Positions 23,808 through 33,111 of a stretch of DNA of 64,000 nt are shown here, piece after piece. Under the pieces are notes generated by a model. The model made no database searches. It was given only the letters and a program-made list of their open reading frames with translations, and was not told the origin of the DNA. Where the stretch lies: assembly GCF_002909445.1 (NCBI RefSeq), contig NZ_PPXC01000007.1:62001-126000 (forward strand). The letters run 5' to 3'. A program made the translations under genes and the position numbers. Numbering within the stretch: position 1 is the first letter of the stretch; each line of letters opens with the position of its first letter. The DNA comes from Arthrobacter glacialis. GTDB lineage: Bacteria; Actinomycetota; Actinomycetes; Actinomycetales; Micrococcaceae.

Positions 23808-24698
23808 CTAGCAGCCCACGCCATTGGGGTTCTGAATGCAGTTATCTGCGTAGAGGCGGGTTTCCGCACGCCACACGGTGAGGCCAAGCGGGGCCGAGGG
23901 GATGTTGCCCTGACCCGGGATGGGCAGGCTGGGCCCGCCGTTGACGCTGTAGGTGCCGTCGAAGTGGGTGGTGACGGTGAGAGCGAGCCTGCCCGTTGCT
24001 GTGTAGATGTGACTGGTTTGGGTTTGTTCACCGATTCTGTCTTGATGCAGGGGCGCACCATGGTGGGGTGTAGGGCCCCAGATGGTGCCATCGCCGTAGT
24101 TCCAGGTGTACCCCACCGGTGTGGCGGTGATGGTGACCTGCTGGCCGAGCATCGTCAGGTTGAACGATTGTGTGGCAGCATCGGCGTAGACGTTGGTTTC
24201 CTCGCCGCGCAGGGTGTGAGGCCCCGGCTGGCTCCCGATCGTGGCCGGGGCGACCGGTGTCCTCTGGAACTCCTGAGCGATTTGGGCCGCGATTTCGGCA
24301 AGGATATCGCGGGGCTTCTCGCCATAGACGCACTCCGGACCGGAATGAAACGTCCAAACAGAAGGGCTGGCTGCTTTGAGGGAGTGATACCAGTAAACGG
24401 CCGTACCATCCGATCTGGCGGCACACGGCGGCATGACGGATGCACACTCGGGAAAGGTAACACTGTCACCCGATGTGCAAGCAACTCGGGCCTCATAGAC
24501 ATATGGGTCTTGGGGGCCGGCGGAAGGTGCCTGTTGGGTATAGTTACCCTGATTCGTGGGACTCCACCCATCAACCACAACGTCGGTTCCGTCCCAATCA
24601 GGAATTTCAATTCCAGCAGCAGTTGATGCAGGCAGTAAGAGGGCTGCGAACAAGGGGACCAAAAGGACGTTGACTTGACCGCGAAGAAATGGATGCAT
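23808..24698 (-). CDS. Predicted secreted protein with PKD-like domain, function unknown
   Basis: This 296-aa protein has a Sec signal peptide (LRGQVNVLLVPLFAALLLPASTAAG, about 5-29). Its C-terminal half has a PKD-type beta-sandwich signature: TATPVGYTWNYGDGTIWG near residue 200, then the later TSHIYTATGRLALTVTTHFDGTYSV. Cysteines in the first half (CTSGDSVTFPECASVMPPC) and at the C-terminus (NCIQNPNGVGC) suggest disulfides, consistent with export. It starts two nt after the lipoprotein gene, so the two form an operon. I recognise the pairing as recurrent in Arthrobacter-type genomes from memory, but no function is known. Confidence 0.8.
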   Translation of the reverse strand: MHPFLRGQVNVLLVPLFAALLLPASTAAGIEIPDWDGTDVVVDGWSPTNQGNYTQQAPSAGPQDPYVYEARVACTSGDSVTFPECASVMPPCAARSDGTAVYWYHSLKAASPSVWTFHSGPECVYGEKPRDILAEIAAQIAQEFQRTPVAPATIGSQPGPHTLRGEETNVYADAATQSFNLTMLGQQVTITATPVGYTWNYGDGTIWGPTPHHGAPLHQDRIGEQTQTSHIYTATGRLALTVTTHFDGTYSVNGGPSLPIPGQGNIPSAPLGLTVWRAETRLYADNCIQNPNGVGC

Positions 24699-24700
24699 TT

Positions 24701-25480
24701 TCAGTCTTCCGTCAGTGCTTCAGCAGTCTGAGCTCGCCATTGGTCATCCAGATAGCGGGCCACAACGATGTTCGCCCGAGCCTTGTGTTGCGGATGCTCA
24801 GTGGTCAGAGACTTGTCCACACTGTAAGCAGAGACTTTCGTCTGTTGAATCATCAGGACTGCTTGGTACGTCCCATCCGGCAACTCTTGGAAAGTACTTG
24901 TTGCTTCGTGCACCGTCATCTTTCCACCGACGACCCATCCGCCAGTTTTGTACAGTTCCCCAACTGGTTCGTTGATGAAGGCACACGTTTTGCAACCGGC
25001 TTCCGTAACTGCCATCATCGGCGCCGAGTCCCCAGTTTCGTAGACGTAGCCGAGGGTTTCGTACCAGTATTCAGCGAAGGCTATGAGTCCTTCCTTGCTG
25101 AATTCCTTGGCTTTCTCAGGCAGCATGGGCACTGGAACGTTTTGGGCAGGACCTTCGGCAGTGGCCGGCTGGTATGCAGCCACGGTGGTTGGTGCCGGAG
25201 TAGTGATGGCGGGTGTGGGTTTGCTGCTATTTGCGCCGACACTACTCCCGGCTGGCGTGGTTGGCCCGGCGCCAGGCGGCGAAGAAGTGCATGCGCTCAG
25301 GACGAGTAAAGCGCTAAGCGCTGCGGCTACAAGGCCGAGATGTGAGACTCGGAGAGCGTCCCGCAAGCGACTCTTGTTACTTTGGCTGGACGGGTCGCGA
25401 AGCCCAGATGAAGGACCCTGGGCTTCCAGAACCCCGGCACAGATGGTGGAGCTATTCCTTGTTGTGTGGCTATCCCTCAT
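24701..25480 (-). CDS. Predicted lipoprotein, DUF6318-like
   Basis: A lipobox LLVLSAC follows a hydrophobic stretch (GLVAAALSALL), so the mature protein would be acylated at Cys64 of the long reading. A Pro/Thr/Ser-rich linker comes next (about 66-105). A globular domain follows with FSKEGLIAFAEYWYETLGYVYETGDSAPM and the CxxC pair in EAGCKTCAFI, the pattern I associate with DUF6318. Start choice is open. The ATG at 25480 gives an unusually long 45-residue n-region, whereas a TTG at 25366 would give a normal 25-residue signal peptide. It is coupled to the downstream PKD-like secreted protein (two-nt gap). Confidence 0.78.
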   Translation of the reverse strand: MRDSHTTRNSSTICAGVLEAQGPSSGLRDPSSQSNKSRLRDALRVSHLGLVAAALSALLVLSACTSSPPGAGPTTPAGSSVGANSSKPTPAITTPAPTTVAAYQPATAEGPAQNVPVPMLPEKAKEFSKEGLIAFAEYWYETLGYVYETGDSAPMMAVTEAGCKTCAFINEPVGELYKTGGWVVGGKMTVHEATSTFQELPDGTYQAVLMIQQTKVSAYSVDKSLTTEHPQHKARANIVVARYLDDQWRAQTAEALTED

Positions 25481-25737
25481 CGCCGACCCCTGCTGTGAGT
25501 GCTGAGTGGGCGGTAGACGTAGCCATTAACATCACTGCCCGGTGGCTTGCTACTAAGGTACACGCCATGGGGACGACGTGCCAGAAGTTATCCACAATCC
25601 AAGTAGGCCGCCACCGCCTGGCCAATAATTCAAGATCATCGGCTTGCGGCCACCATGTTTGTTAGTGCACAGGCCAAGCTAGGGCCGTACTTCCCCACAT
25701 GTAGGGCTTTCTCTCGGTGAATGTCAGTGCCTTGTTT

Positions 25738-25743
25738 TAGAAT
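25738..25743 (+). promoter_or_regulatory. Probable -10 element of the leaderless DUF222/HNH gene
   Basis: TAGAAT ends six nt before the ATG at 25750, the same geometry as at serB and at the ABC exporter start. There is no ribosome binding site. Confidence 0.5.
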
Positions 25744-25749
25744 ATATGT

Positions 25750-27750
25750 ATGGAAGCAATGGCAAAGGAGCCGGGAATCCCGGACTCCACAGCAGGTGAA
25801 TCTCGAGTTGGTGAACACATTCATCAACTCCTCAACCTTGCCTCCGCCATCATCAAGGCAGCCAGCACCCGCTCCCGCACAGCTGAGGCTCCAGCCGCTT
25901 CCGTTGACAGTGGCCCCGATCGCCATTCGACTCCGCCATTTGGATTGGACGTTGGGTCCTTGAGCGACACCGAGTGCGTTCAGTGGGCAAAGGATTTAGA
26001 GCGCCTGGGCCGGTTTCAGCAGGCGCTGAATGTTCAGATCGCTGGAGAATTAGCGCAGCGAGTATCGGCTGGCCGATTTGTGCAAACCGGAGTCCATGCG
26101 CCCGTGGCTTTGTTGGTTCAGACGGCGAAGATCAGCGCCGTTGAGGCCCGTCGCAGGATCCGCTTGAGTGAAACACTGCTGCCACTCAGGGACAACCTCA
26201 CAGGAGATGTGAGCCCAGCTCTACAGGCAACGGTCGGTGACGCCTTCTTCCATGCTGAACTGTCCGCAGAACAGGCGCTGATGATTTCAAACTTCGTTGA
26301 AGAAGCCCAAGGCCTTGCCAAGGCGGGCTTGATCACATATGAACGATCCCTTGAAGTACAGGCCAGCCTTGTAGCAACAGGGCGGGAAGCGGACCCTGAC
26401 TTTCTTCGGCACGCAGGCAACCGCATCATGGCCCATCTGGATCCCGACGGTCAAGAACCCACTGAAGGAGACTTAATTGCGAAGCAAGGCATTTTCTTTC
26501 GCAAACCTCGCCGCGGTTTGATTCACTTCGACGGTCACATGATCATCGAGCAATATGAACACTTCATGGCAGCCGTAGGAACCGCTACCAACCCGAACAA
26601 GCATGGGGTTATCAATCCCACGGAGGATCAGAGTCATGACTCAGGGCAGGCAGACGGGCCCAACGATGCCTCGGATAGTGTGTTCGGGCATCTGGGTGAA
26701 ATCTTAAGCGTCTTTGGACCCGGTCTCCAAACTGCCGCTTCCTCAACTTCACAGTCTGCACCACCAACACAGCCCGCGGCACCGAATCAGCCACAGGATT
26801 CAAAGGCGCCACATGAACCCCGGGATCAGCAGAATCCCTCCGCTGAAGACCGAAGAGACCACGAAAGTGGCGAACCCGGCAGCGTGGACAGTGAGGAGAA
26901 TCCGTGGATGGTTGACGGGGTGCGTATCCCCCGCCCAGAGTCATGGGAAGAACTGGACGGACTGGATCCAATCGACCCCAACAGCATAGACCCGGTAGTC
27001 AAGGATCGCCGCACCCGTGCGCAGAAACTGCTTGACGGGCTTCTTGACTGCGTGAAACTCGCGGCCCGGAGCGGAAAACTGCCACTGAACGGCGGCTTAA
27101 AAACACAACTGATCATCACAACCAGTGAGCAGGACATCCATCGGAGTGACGGAGCCGGGACTGCTTTCACTCCCTACAGCGGCCCTGCTCCACTACACCT
27201 CTTTGACCAATCACTCTGCGATCCTGACATTACCCGCCTCTACCTAGGCGAAGGACAAAACATCCTCAACGTGGGCCGCGCCCAACGGCTTTTTACCCCA
27301 GTCCAACGAAAAATCCTGTTCGCACGGGACCTCGGCTGTTCGTTCCCTGATTGCACCATCCCCGCCCACTGGACCGAGGCCCACCACATCATTTCGTGGC
27401 AGGACGGCGGCGAGACCAACATCGACAACGCAGTGTTGCTGTGCAGCCACCACCACTCGCTTCTGCACCACAGTAACTGGACCGTGACGCTGCAGAACGG
27501 CACCCCCTACTTCACCGCCCCGTATCTCATTGACCCCGCCCAGACTCCTCGCCGCAACAACTTTCATCATGGACTTATGCAAGAGAAAGAGGGCAAAATG
27601 CGCGGCTCCGCTCCCAGCAACAGCAGAAATTGGACAGGATCCGCTATCTTGCCACAGGAAAACTCCGCTGCTGAACGCGGCGAAGGCCCCGAGCAACAGA
27701 TCGGGGCCTTCGCCAAAACTAGATTAGAGCAAGCAGATGACAGCAGTTGA
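25750..27750 (+). CDS. DUF222 and HNH endonuclease domain protein (13E12-repeat type)
   Basis: This 666-aa protein carries the DUF222 helical region (about 70-330: ERLGRFQQALNVQIAGELAQR, ISAVEARRRIRLSETL, HAELSAEQALMI). A long Pro/Gln/Asp-rich low-complexity linker (about 285-410) precedes a C-terminal HNH nuclease domain with DLGCSFPDCTIPAHWTEAHHII and DNAVLLCSHHHSLLHHSNW (about 525-580; zinc Cys pairs and the HH catalytic core). The family is highly repeated in actinobacteria, and its biological role is unsettled (DNA repair or mobile-element activity have been suggested). The last ~25 codons overlap a strong hairpin, so the natural C-terminus is probably dispensable sequence. Confidence 0.9.
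   Translation: MEAMAKEPGIPDSTAGESRVGEHIHQLLNLASAIIKAASTRSRTAEAPAASVDSGPDRHSTPPFGLDVGSLSDTECVQWAKDLERLGRFQQALNVQIAGELAQRVSAGRFVQTGVHAPVALLVQTAKISAVEARRRIRLSETLLPLRDNLTGDVSPALQATVGDAFFHAELSAEQALMISNFVEEAQGLAKAGLITYERSLEVQASLVATGREADPDFLRHAGNRIMAHLDPDGQEPTEGDLIAKQGIFFRKPRRGLIHFDGHMIIEQYEHFMAAVGTATNPNKHGVINPTEDQSHDSGQADGPNDASDSVFGHLGEILSVFGPGLQTAASSTSQSAPPTQPAAPNQPQDSKAPHEPRDQQNPSAEDRRDHESGEPGSVDSEENPWMVDGVRIPRPESWEELDGLDPIDPNSIDPVVKDRRTRAQKLLDGLLDCVKLAARSGKLPLNGGLKTQLIITTSEQDIHRSDGAGTAFTPYSGPAPLHLFDQSLCDPDITRLYLGEGQNILNVGRAQRLFTPVQRKILFARDLGCSFPDCTIPAHWTEAHHIISWQDGGETNIDNAVLLCSHHHSLLHHSNWTVTLQNGTPYFTAPYLIDPAQTPRRNNFHHGLMQEKEGKMRGSAPSNSRNWTGSAILPQENSAAERGEGPEQQIGAFAKTRLEQADDSS
27679..27714. terminator. 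Perfect 14-bp hairpin inside the 3' end of the DUF222 gene
   Basis: GGCGAAGGCCCCGA (27679-27692) pairs with TCGGGGCCTTCGCC (27701-27714) around an eight-nt loop. It lies 38 nt beyond the converging glgA stop and within DUF222 coding sequence. It probably ends transcripts from both sides, although neither strand has a long U-run after it. Confidence 0.6.
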
Positions 27751-27751
27751 G

Positions 27752-28954
27752 CTACTCCTGAGGAAGGACACTCCTGTAGACATCAAGGGTTTGTTCCACT
27801 ATCGACTCCCAAGAGAAATGATCCTGGGCGCGCTGACGGCCCTTTTGTCCCATGACGCGGGCACGGGCAGGGTCATTCACAACTTCGATCATGGCGGCGG
27901 CAAAGTCAGCAATGAACTTCTCCGGGTCCAGCGGGGTCCCTGTTCCGTCGCTGACCTGCTCCAGCGGAACAAGCAACCCGGTCTCACCGTGGGCCACAAC
28001 TTCCGGAATTCCACCGGTGGCACTGGCAACAACCGCAGCACCGCAGGCCATGGCTTCCAAATTCACAATTCCCAGGGGCTCGTAGATGGAGGGGCACGCA
28101 AAAACAGTTGCATGACTCAGAACCTGAACCAGCTCGGCGCGGGGCAACATGCGCTCAATGACAATTACGCCGTCGCGTTGGGCCTTCAATCCTTCAATGA
28201 GGGCGTTGACCTCGGCACCAAGTGCCGGAGTGTCAGCGGCTCCAGCGCAAAGCACAAGCTGGACTTCCGGCGGCAAAGCTGCCGCAGCCTTCAACAGGTA
28301 CGGCACACCCTTTTGGCGAGTAACCCGACCAACCCACACCACACTGGGGCGATCCGGATCAATGCCAAGGGACCGGATCACGTCGTCGTTCTCATCGCGC
28401 TGCCAGGTGGCCACGTCGATGCCATTGTGAATAACCTTCACCTTGGCTGGATCAACATCGGGGTAGCTACGCAGAATGTCCTGGCGCATGCCGTCGGAAA
28501 CAGCAATGATGGCTGCGGCAGCTTCATATGCCGTCTTCTCAACCCAAGAAGAAACGGCATACCCGCCACCGAGCTGTTCGGCCTTCCACGGACGCAATGG
28601 CTCCAAACTGTGGGCGCTCAAGACGTGTGGAATGCCATGGAGCAAGGCAGCAATGTGCCCGGCCATGTTGGCATACCAGGTATGGGAGTGCACCAAATCC
28701 GAACCGGCAATGGCAGGGATTACCTGCAAATCAACACCCAGCGTTTGAATTGTCGCGTTGGCATCGGCCAATTCCGGCAGATCCGAATACGAGGTAACGG
28801 TTGCACCATGGAAGTCAGCATCGCGCTCCTTACCGAAGGCATGAACACGCAGATCAACCTTTTCGGCAAGGACGCGGCTAAGCTCGGCTACATGCACACC
28901 AGCCCCTCCGTAAATCTCGGGCGGAAACTCTTTTGTCACAATATCTATACGCAC
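27752..28954 (-). CDS. glgA: Glycogen synthase/glucosyltransferase GlgA, actinobacterial GT4 type
   Basis: This 400-aa GT4 GT-B glycosyltransferase has the N-terminal EFPPEIYGGAGVHVAELSRVLAE glycine loop, a middle DLVHSHTWYANMAG segment, VWVGRVTRQKGV and the nucleotide-sugar EX7E motif in YEPLGIVNLEAMACGAAVVAS. Actinobacterial members use ADP-glucose in glycogen or maltose-1-phosphate synthesis (GlgM activity is known for mycobacterial homologues), so the product may be maltose 1-phosphate as well as glycogen. The start is a GTG. It is divergent from glgC, which supplies ADP-glucose, and the 105-bp gap must hold both promoters. Confidence 0.93.
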   Translation of the reverse strand: MRIDIVTKEFPPEIYGGAGVHVAELSRVLAEKVDLRVHAFGKERDADFHGATVTSYSDLPELADANATIQTLGVDLQVIPAIAGSDLVHSHTWYANMAGHIAALLHGIPHVLSAHSLEPLRPWKAEQLGGGYAVSSWVEKTAYEAAAAIIAVSDGMRQDILRSYPDVDPAKVKVIHNGIDVATWQRDENDDVIRSLGIDPDRPSVVWVGRVTRQKGVPYLLKAAAALPPEVQLVLCAGAADTPALGAEVNALIEGLKAQRDGVIVIERMLPRAELVQVLSHATVFACPSIYEPLGIVNLEAMACGAAVVASATGGIPEVVAHGETGLLVPLEQVSDGTGTPLDPEKFIADFAAAMIEVVNDPARARVMGQKGRQRAQDHFSWESIVEQTLDVYRSVLPQE

Positions 28955-29059
28955 ATACTCAAGGTAGTCTGTGCGGACGAAATTGTTCTAGTGTGAAGTT
29001 ATTGTGAACCTAACGGGACGCAGTTTAAGGGCACCAGTGAAGCTGTGGGAGGTTGAAAC

Positions 29060-30490
29060 ATGTCAGTAAAGAAGGTTTTGGCGATCGTTTTGGCAGGCGG
29101 TGAGGGCAAGAGACTGATGCCCTTGACGGCTGACCGTGCCAAGCCAGCAGTACCTTTTGCTGGTTTTCGCTTGGTCGATTTCGCTTTATCCAATCTGGCG
29201 AATTCCGGCTATTTGAAGATTGTTGTATTGACACAATACAAATCGCATAGCTTGGATCGTCATATTTCCGAAACGTGGCGCATGGCCACGCAATTGGGAA
29301 ACTATGTTGCCTCTGTGCCGGCTCAGCAGCGTCGCGGCAAGAGCTGGTTCCTGGGCAGCGCAAACGCCATTTACCAGTCTATGAATCTGATCGGCGACGC
29401 CGAGCCGGACATTGTTGTTGTGGTCGGCGCCGATCACGTTTACCGCATGGACTTTGAGCAGATGGTACAAAGCCACATCAAGTCAGGAGCCCGCGCCACA
29501 GTCGCCGCGGTGCGCCAGCCCCTGGAACTGGCCGATCAATTTGGTGTCATTGAAATTGATGATGCAGAAGTTCCCGGTGCCATCGGGGCACACAAGATTT
29601 CCGCCTTCGTGGAGAAGCCGGAATCAACTCCAGGGCTTCCGGATGCCCCCGATCAGTTCCTGGCATCCATGGGCAACTACGTATTCGACGCCGATGCCTT
29701 GGTCGAAGCCCTCGAACAGGACGCCGCCAAGAAGGACACCAAGAATGACATGGGCGGGGACATCATCCCTTACTTTGTGGACCGAGATGAAGCCTATGTC
29801 TATGACTTCACCACCAACGACATTCCCGACGCCACCGATCGGGACAGGAACTACTGGCGTGATGTGGGGACCATTGACTCCTACTACGACGCACACATGG
29901 ACCTGATTTCCCCGCTGCCCATCTTCAACCTGTACAACCGTGCGTGGCCAATCTATACGCGCAGCACTGTTTCTCCTCCCGCCAAATTTGTCCGGGGTGA
30001 GCACAATACGGTGGGAACCGCTTTGGACTCCATCGTTGCCCCTGGTGTAGTTGTGACAGGTGGCGTTGTAGAAAACTCAGTTCTCTCCAACGACGTGTTC
30101 GTTGGTACGGGTGCTCGCGTCCAGGACTCCGTCTTGATGGACAAGGTCATTGTGGGATCGGGCGCCGTCGTGCGCCGGGCCATCATTGACAAAAACGTCA
30201 GGATTCCGGCGGGAGCCACCATTGGTTTGGACCCGGAGCTGGACAGGGCACGGGGCTTCCTCGTCACCGAGTCTGGCCTCACTGTATTAAGCAAGGGTCA
30301 AATTGTTCCCGCACCCGATGATGCGGAGAGGGCGCTTGCCTTGGCTGCCGCAGCCGAAATTCCTGAAGCACTGTCACTGGCCGTTGGGAATGAACTGGTA
30401 TCCCAGGAAACCGTAGATCTAGTGGTCAAGAACCAGATCGACGCAATTGGGTCAGTGGCATCTGTCGAAGAGGCTAAAATTATGGGGTGA
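29060..30490 (+). CDS. glgC: Glucose-1-phosphate adenylyltransferase GlgC, C-terminally extended
   Basis: GlgC makes ADP-glucose from ATP and glucose 1-phosphate, the committed step of glycogen synthesis. The N-terminal nucleotidyltransferase domain has [29 protein letters not shown] (about 6-34), the [16 protein letters not shown] segment and [12 protein letters not shown] left-handed beta helix occupies about 290-400. At 476 aa it is about 60-70 residues longer than Streptomyces or mycobacterial GlgC. The extra Ala/Glu/Val-rich helical tail (about 415-476) is of unknown role. Ribosome binding site GGGAGG precedes the ATG. Its stop overlaps the GTG of the zinc-ribbon SDR (GTGA). Confidence 0.95.
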   Translation: MSVKKVLAIVLAGGEGKRLMPLTADRAKPAVPFAGFRLVDFALSNLANSGYLKIVVLTQYKSHSLDRHISETWRMATQLGNYVASVPAQQRRGKSWFLGSANAIYQSMNLIGDAEPDIVVVVGADHVYRMDFEQMVQSHIKSGARATVAAVRQPLELADQFGVIEIDDAEVPGAIGAHKISAFVEKPESTPGLPDAPDQFLASMGNYVFDADALVEALEQDAAKKDTKNDMGGDIIPYFVDRDEAYVYDFTTNDIPDATDRDRNYWRDVGTIDSYYDAHMDLISPLPIFNLYNRAWPIYTRSTVSPPAKFVRGEHNTVGTALDSIVAPGVVVTGGVVENSVLSNDVFVGTGARVQDSVLMDKVIVGSGAVVRRAIIDKNVRIPAGATIGLDPELDRARGFLVTESGLTVLSKGQIVPAPDDAERALALAAAAEIPEALSLAVGNELVSQETVDLVVKNQIDAIGSVASVEEAKIMG

Positions 30491-31926
30491 CTGCCCCTGA
30501 CTTAACACCCGAAGAAATCCAAAATTGTCTTAAAGTTTTGGAGAATATCCATGTCTATGACGAAGAACATCCCGACTATGTCTTGGTTCGCCGAGCCACA
30601 GGAAAGATGTTCAAGGCAGTCAAGCGGTACCGTCGCACTGCAAAGCGCGACGCCGTCAACGAGGCCGACAAGGCAGTGCTTGCAAAGACTGCCACGGCGG
30701 CCCCCGACCGCATAGATGATGAAACTCGCGGTAACAAACTCAAGCCGTCAACCACCGGCGACACAGCGGGGACGCTATTGCGTCCCCGCCCCTGCTACAT
30801 CTGCAAGCAGCCTTACACCCAGGTTGACGCTTTCTACCACCAGCTTTGCCCCGAATGTGCTGCATTCAACCATTCAAAGCGTGACGCCCGCACAGACTTG
30901 AGCGGCAAAAGGGCGCTGCTCACCGGCGGCCGGGCCAAAATCGGCATGTACATTGCCCTACGCCTGCTTCGCGACGGTGCCCACACCACCATCACCACAC
31001 GATTCCCCAAAGATGCCGCCCGCCGGTTCTCCGCCATGGAAGACAGCAGTGAGTGGATCCACCGCCTACGCATTGTTGGGATCGATCTCCGGGACCCCAC
31101 CCAAGTGGTGGCATTGACCGACTCCCTCAACGAGGCCGGGCCGTTGGATATCATCATCAACAATGCCGCCCAGACGGTCCGCCGCTCAGGGAACGCCTAT
31201 AAGCCCCTGGTGGACGCCGAGCTGGAAGAGCTCCCCACCGACTCCCCCATGCCAGAACTGGTCACCTTTGGGCACGCCCATGACAAACACCCACTGGCTT
31301 TGGCAACGCAAATGATGGAACACCCGCAGCTGGCTGGCGACGAGATTGCCGCACTGGCACTGTCCATGGGCTCGGCCTCTTTGGATCGCATTGAAGCCGG
31401 CACCGCCATCGATGCTGGCGGACTTGTCCCCGATGTTGCCACGATCAACAGCTGGACCCAGGTGGTGGACCAGGTGGATCCCCTGGAAATGCTGGAAGTT
31501 CAGCTCTGCAACGTGACAGCGCCCTTCCTGCTGGTCTCAAGGCTTCGCCCCGCCATGAAGGCCTCCACCGCGCACCGCAAATACATTGTCAACGTCTCCG
31601 CCATGGAGGGCCAGTTCTCCCGCGCCTACAAGGGCCCCGGGCACCCGCACACCAACATGGCGAAAGCGGCCCTGAACATGCTCACCCGCACCAGCGCCAA
31701 GGAAATGCTGGAGACGGACAGCATCCTCATGACTGCCGTTGACACTGGCTGGATCACCGACGAGCGTCCCCACTACACCAAGGTGCGCCTAGCCGAAGAA
31801 GGTTTCCATGCACCGCTTGACCTGGTTGACGGTGCCGCTCGGGTTTACGATCCCATTGTGATGGGCGAATCGGGTGAGGACCAGTACGGGGTCTTCCTCA
31901 AGGACTACAAGCCCAGTCCGTGGTAA
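30487..31926 (+). CDS. Zinc-ribbon plus SDR fusion oxidoreductase-like protein lacking the catalytic Tyr
   Basis: This 479-aa protein begins with a helical region. A four-Cys zinc ribbon follows (Cys103, Cys106, Cys121, Cys124: CYIC...CPEC), then a Rossmann SDR domain with TGGRAKIG (about 146-153), INNAAQT and VSAMEGQF (Ser). Where SDRs normally have YxxxK it reads [10 protein letters not shown]: the Lys is kept but the Tyr position is Thr. A ~60-residue insertion follows the NNAAQ motif. I recall similar zinc-ribbon SDRs with HTNMAK in diverse bacteria, so it is a family trait rather than a mutation. It may bind NAD(P) without being a standard dehydrogenase. It is translationally coupled to glgC and overlaps the YeiH gene. 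Confidence 0.85.
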   Translation: MTAPDLTPEEIQNCLKVLENIHVYDEEHPDYVLVRRATGKMFKAVKRYRRTAKRDAVNEADKAVLAKTATAAPDRIDDETRGNKLKPSTTGDTAGTLLRPRPCYICKQPYTQVDAFYHQLCPECAAFNHSKRDARTDLSGKRALLTGGRAKIGMYIALRLLRDGAHTTITTRFPKDAARRFSAMEDSSEWIHRLRIVGIDLRDPTQVVALTDSLNEAGPLDIIINNAAQTVRRSGNAYKPLVDAELEELPTDSPMPELVTFGHAHDKHPLALATQMMEHPQLAGDEIAALALSMGSASLDRIEAGTAIDAGGLVPDVATINSWTQVVDQVDPLEMLEVQLCNVTAPFLLVSRLRPAMKASTAHRKYIVNVSAMEGQFSRAYKGPGHPHTNMAKAALNMLTRTSAKEMLETDSILMTAVDTGWITDERPHYTKVRLAEEGFHAPLDLVDGAARVYDPIVMGESGEDQYGVFLKDYKPSPW

Positions 31927-33029
31927 ATGGCGGCGAGGAAACTGGCGGCAACAGCGCACGTGGCAAGTCCACGGTAGCTGCCTTCCTCGCATCCGCCCGC
32001 AAGCTCGCCCCAGGACTGGCGGTGGCACTATTGGCCGTGGGTGTCTCCTTGCTAGTCCACGCTTTGGTGCCGATGCTGCCCGCCATGACCATCGCCGTCG
32101 TCCTTGGAATTGCGGCGGTGAACGTCCCGGGAACGTCAAGCCTGTGCCAGGGACCGTGGCGTGCCGGCCTGAATTTCGCAGGCAAGCACCTCATGCGGGT
32201 GGGAATTGTGTTTCTGGGGCTCAAACTGAGCCTCGGCGACATTGTGAATCTTGGCTGGGTCAGCGTGCTGCTGGTAGCCGGGGTGGTGTTGCTCAGTTTT
32301 GCCGGCACCTATGCCCTCGGCAAACTCTTCAGGCTCGACGGCGATGCGCCGCTGCTGATTGCCACAGGATTCTCCATCTGTGGGGCCTCGGCCATCGGGG
32401 CCATGGCTGCCGTGAAGGGCACCAAGCACGAGGACACGGTCCTGCCCGTGGCGCTGGTGACCCTGTGCGGCACCCTTGCCATTGGCATTCTGCCGCTTCT
32501 GATGAACCCCCTGGGACTTAATGCGCTGGAGTTTGGCCAGTGGGTGGGTGCAGGCGTTCACGACGTCGGCCAGGTTGTGGCGACTGCCCAAACAGCCGGT
32601 GCAGTTGCCCTGAGTGCTGCGGTTGTCATCAAATTGACGCGCGTGATTATGCTGGCACCCATTGTGGGAGTGGCTGGCGTTTTGGAACGCAAACGGCACA
32701 CCAAGGATCGTCTTGCCCAGGATGCCAGAAACGCCCTGACCGGTGAGACCGTGGCAGCCCCGCGGTTCCCACCTGTTGTGCCGCTCTTTGTCATTGGATT
32801 CCTGCTCATGGCGGCCCTGCGCTCTACTGGGTGGCTGTCGCATGGGGCCATCGAAGCAGGGGCCCTGGCCCAAGACATTGCCCTGGGCGCAGCGCTCTTT
32901 GGTTTGGGTTCCAGTGTGCGGATGAGTGAATTGTTTGATACAGGCCTGCGCGCCACGGTTATGGCCTTGTGCGCCTGGGCTCTCATCGCCACCCTCGCGT
33001 TTGGCGCCGTTCACCTCATGGCAGCCTAA
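31920..33029 (+). CDS. YeiH (UPF0324) family putative sulfate exporter
   Basis: This 369-aa membrane protein has about ten hydrophobic segments and the conserved YeiH/UPF0324 blocks LMRVGIVFLGLKLSLGDI, FSICGASAIGAMAAVKGT, GAGVHDVGQVVATAQTAGAVALSAAVVIKLTRVIMLAP and ALFGLGSSVRMSEL. The family is annotated as a putative sulfate exporter, on limited evidence. The GTG at 31920 overlaps the end of the SDR gene by seven nt, so glgC, the SDR and this gene look like one transcript. A metabolic link to glycogen is not obvious. Confidence 0.9.
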   Translation: MVNGGEETGGNSARGKSTVAAFLASARKLAPGLAVALLAVGVSLLVHALVPMLPAMTIAVVLGIAAVNVPGTSSLCQGPWRAGLNFAGKHLMRVGIVFLGLKLSLGDIVNLGWVSVLLVAGVVLLSFAGTYALGKLFRLDGDAPLLIATGFSICGASAIGAMAAVKGTKHEDTVLPVALVTLCGTLAIGILPLLMNPLGLNALEFGQWVGAGVHDVGQVVATAQTAGAVALSAAVVIKLTRVIMLAPIVGVAGVLERKRHTKDRLAQDARNALTGETVAAPRFPPVVPLFVIGFLLMAALRSTGWLSHGAIEAGALAQDIALGAALFGLGSSVRMSELFDTGLRATVMALCAWALIATLAFGAVHLMAA

Positions 33030-33100
33030 AACCCGCACTGCGGTGTCCGTCGTTTCAGGTCCGCCGTGCGAGGCGGGCAACAAGTCACCGAACCCGTGAT

Positions 33101-33106
33101 TAGATG
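33101..33106 (+). promoter_or_regulatory. Probable -10 element of leaderless pepN
   Basis: TAGATG lies five nt before the GTG at 33112, with no ribosome binding site between. Confidence 0.4.
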
Positions 33107-33111
33107 GCTGG

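Noticed and set aside
27737-28996. 419-codon plus-strand frame opposite glgA
   Set aside because: GlgA motifs are unambiguous on the minus strand. The opposite frame has antisense composition and no domain.
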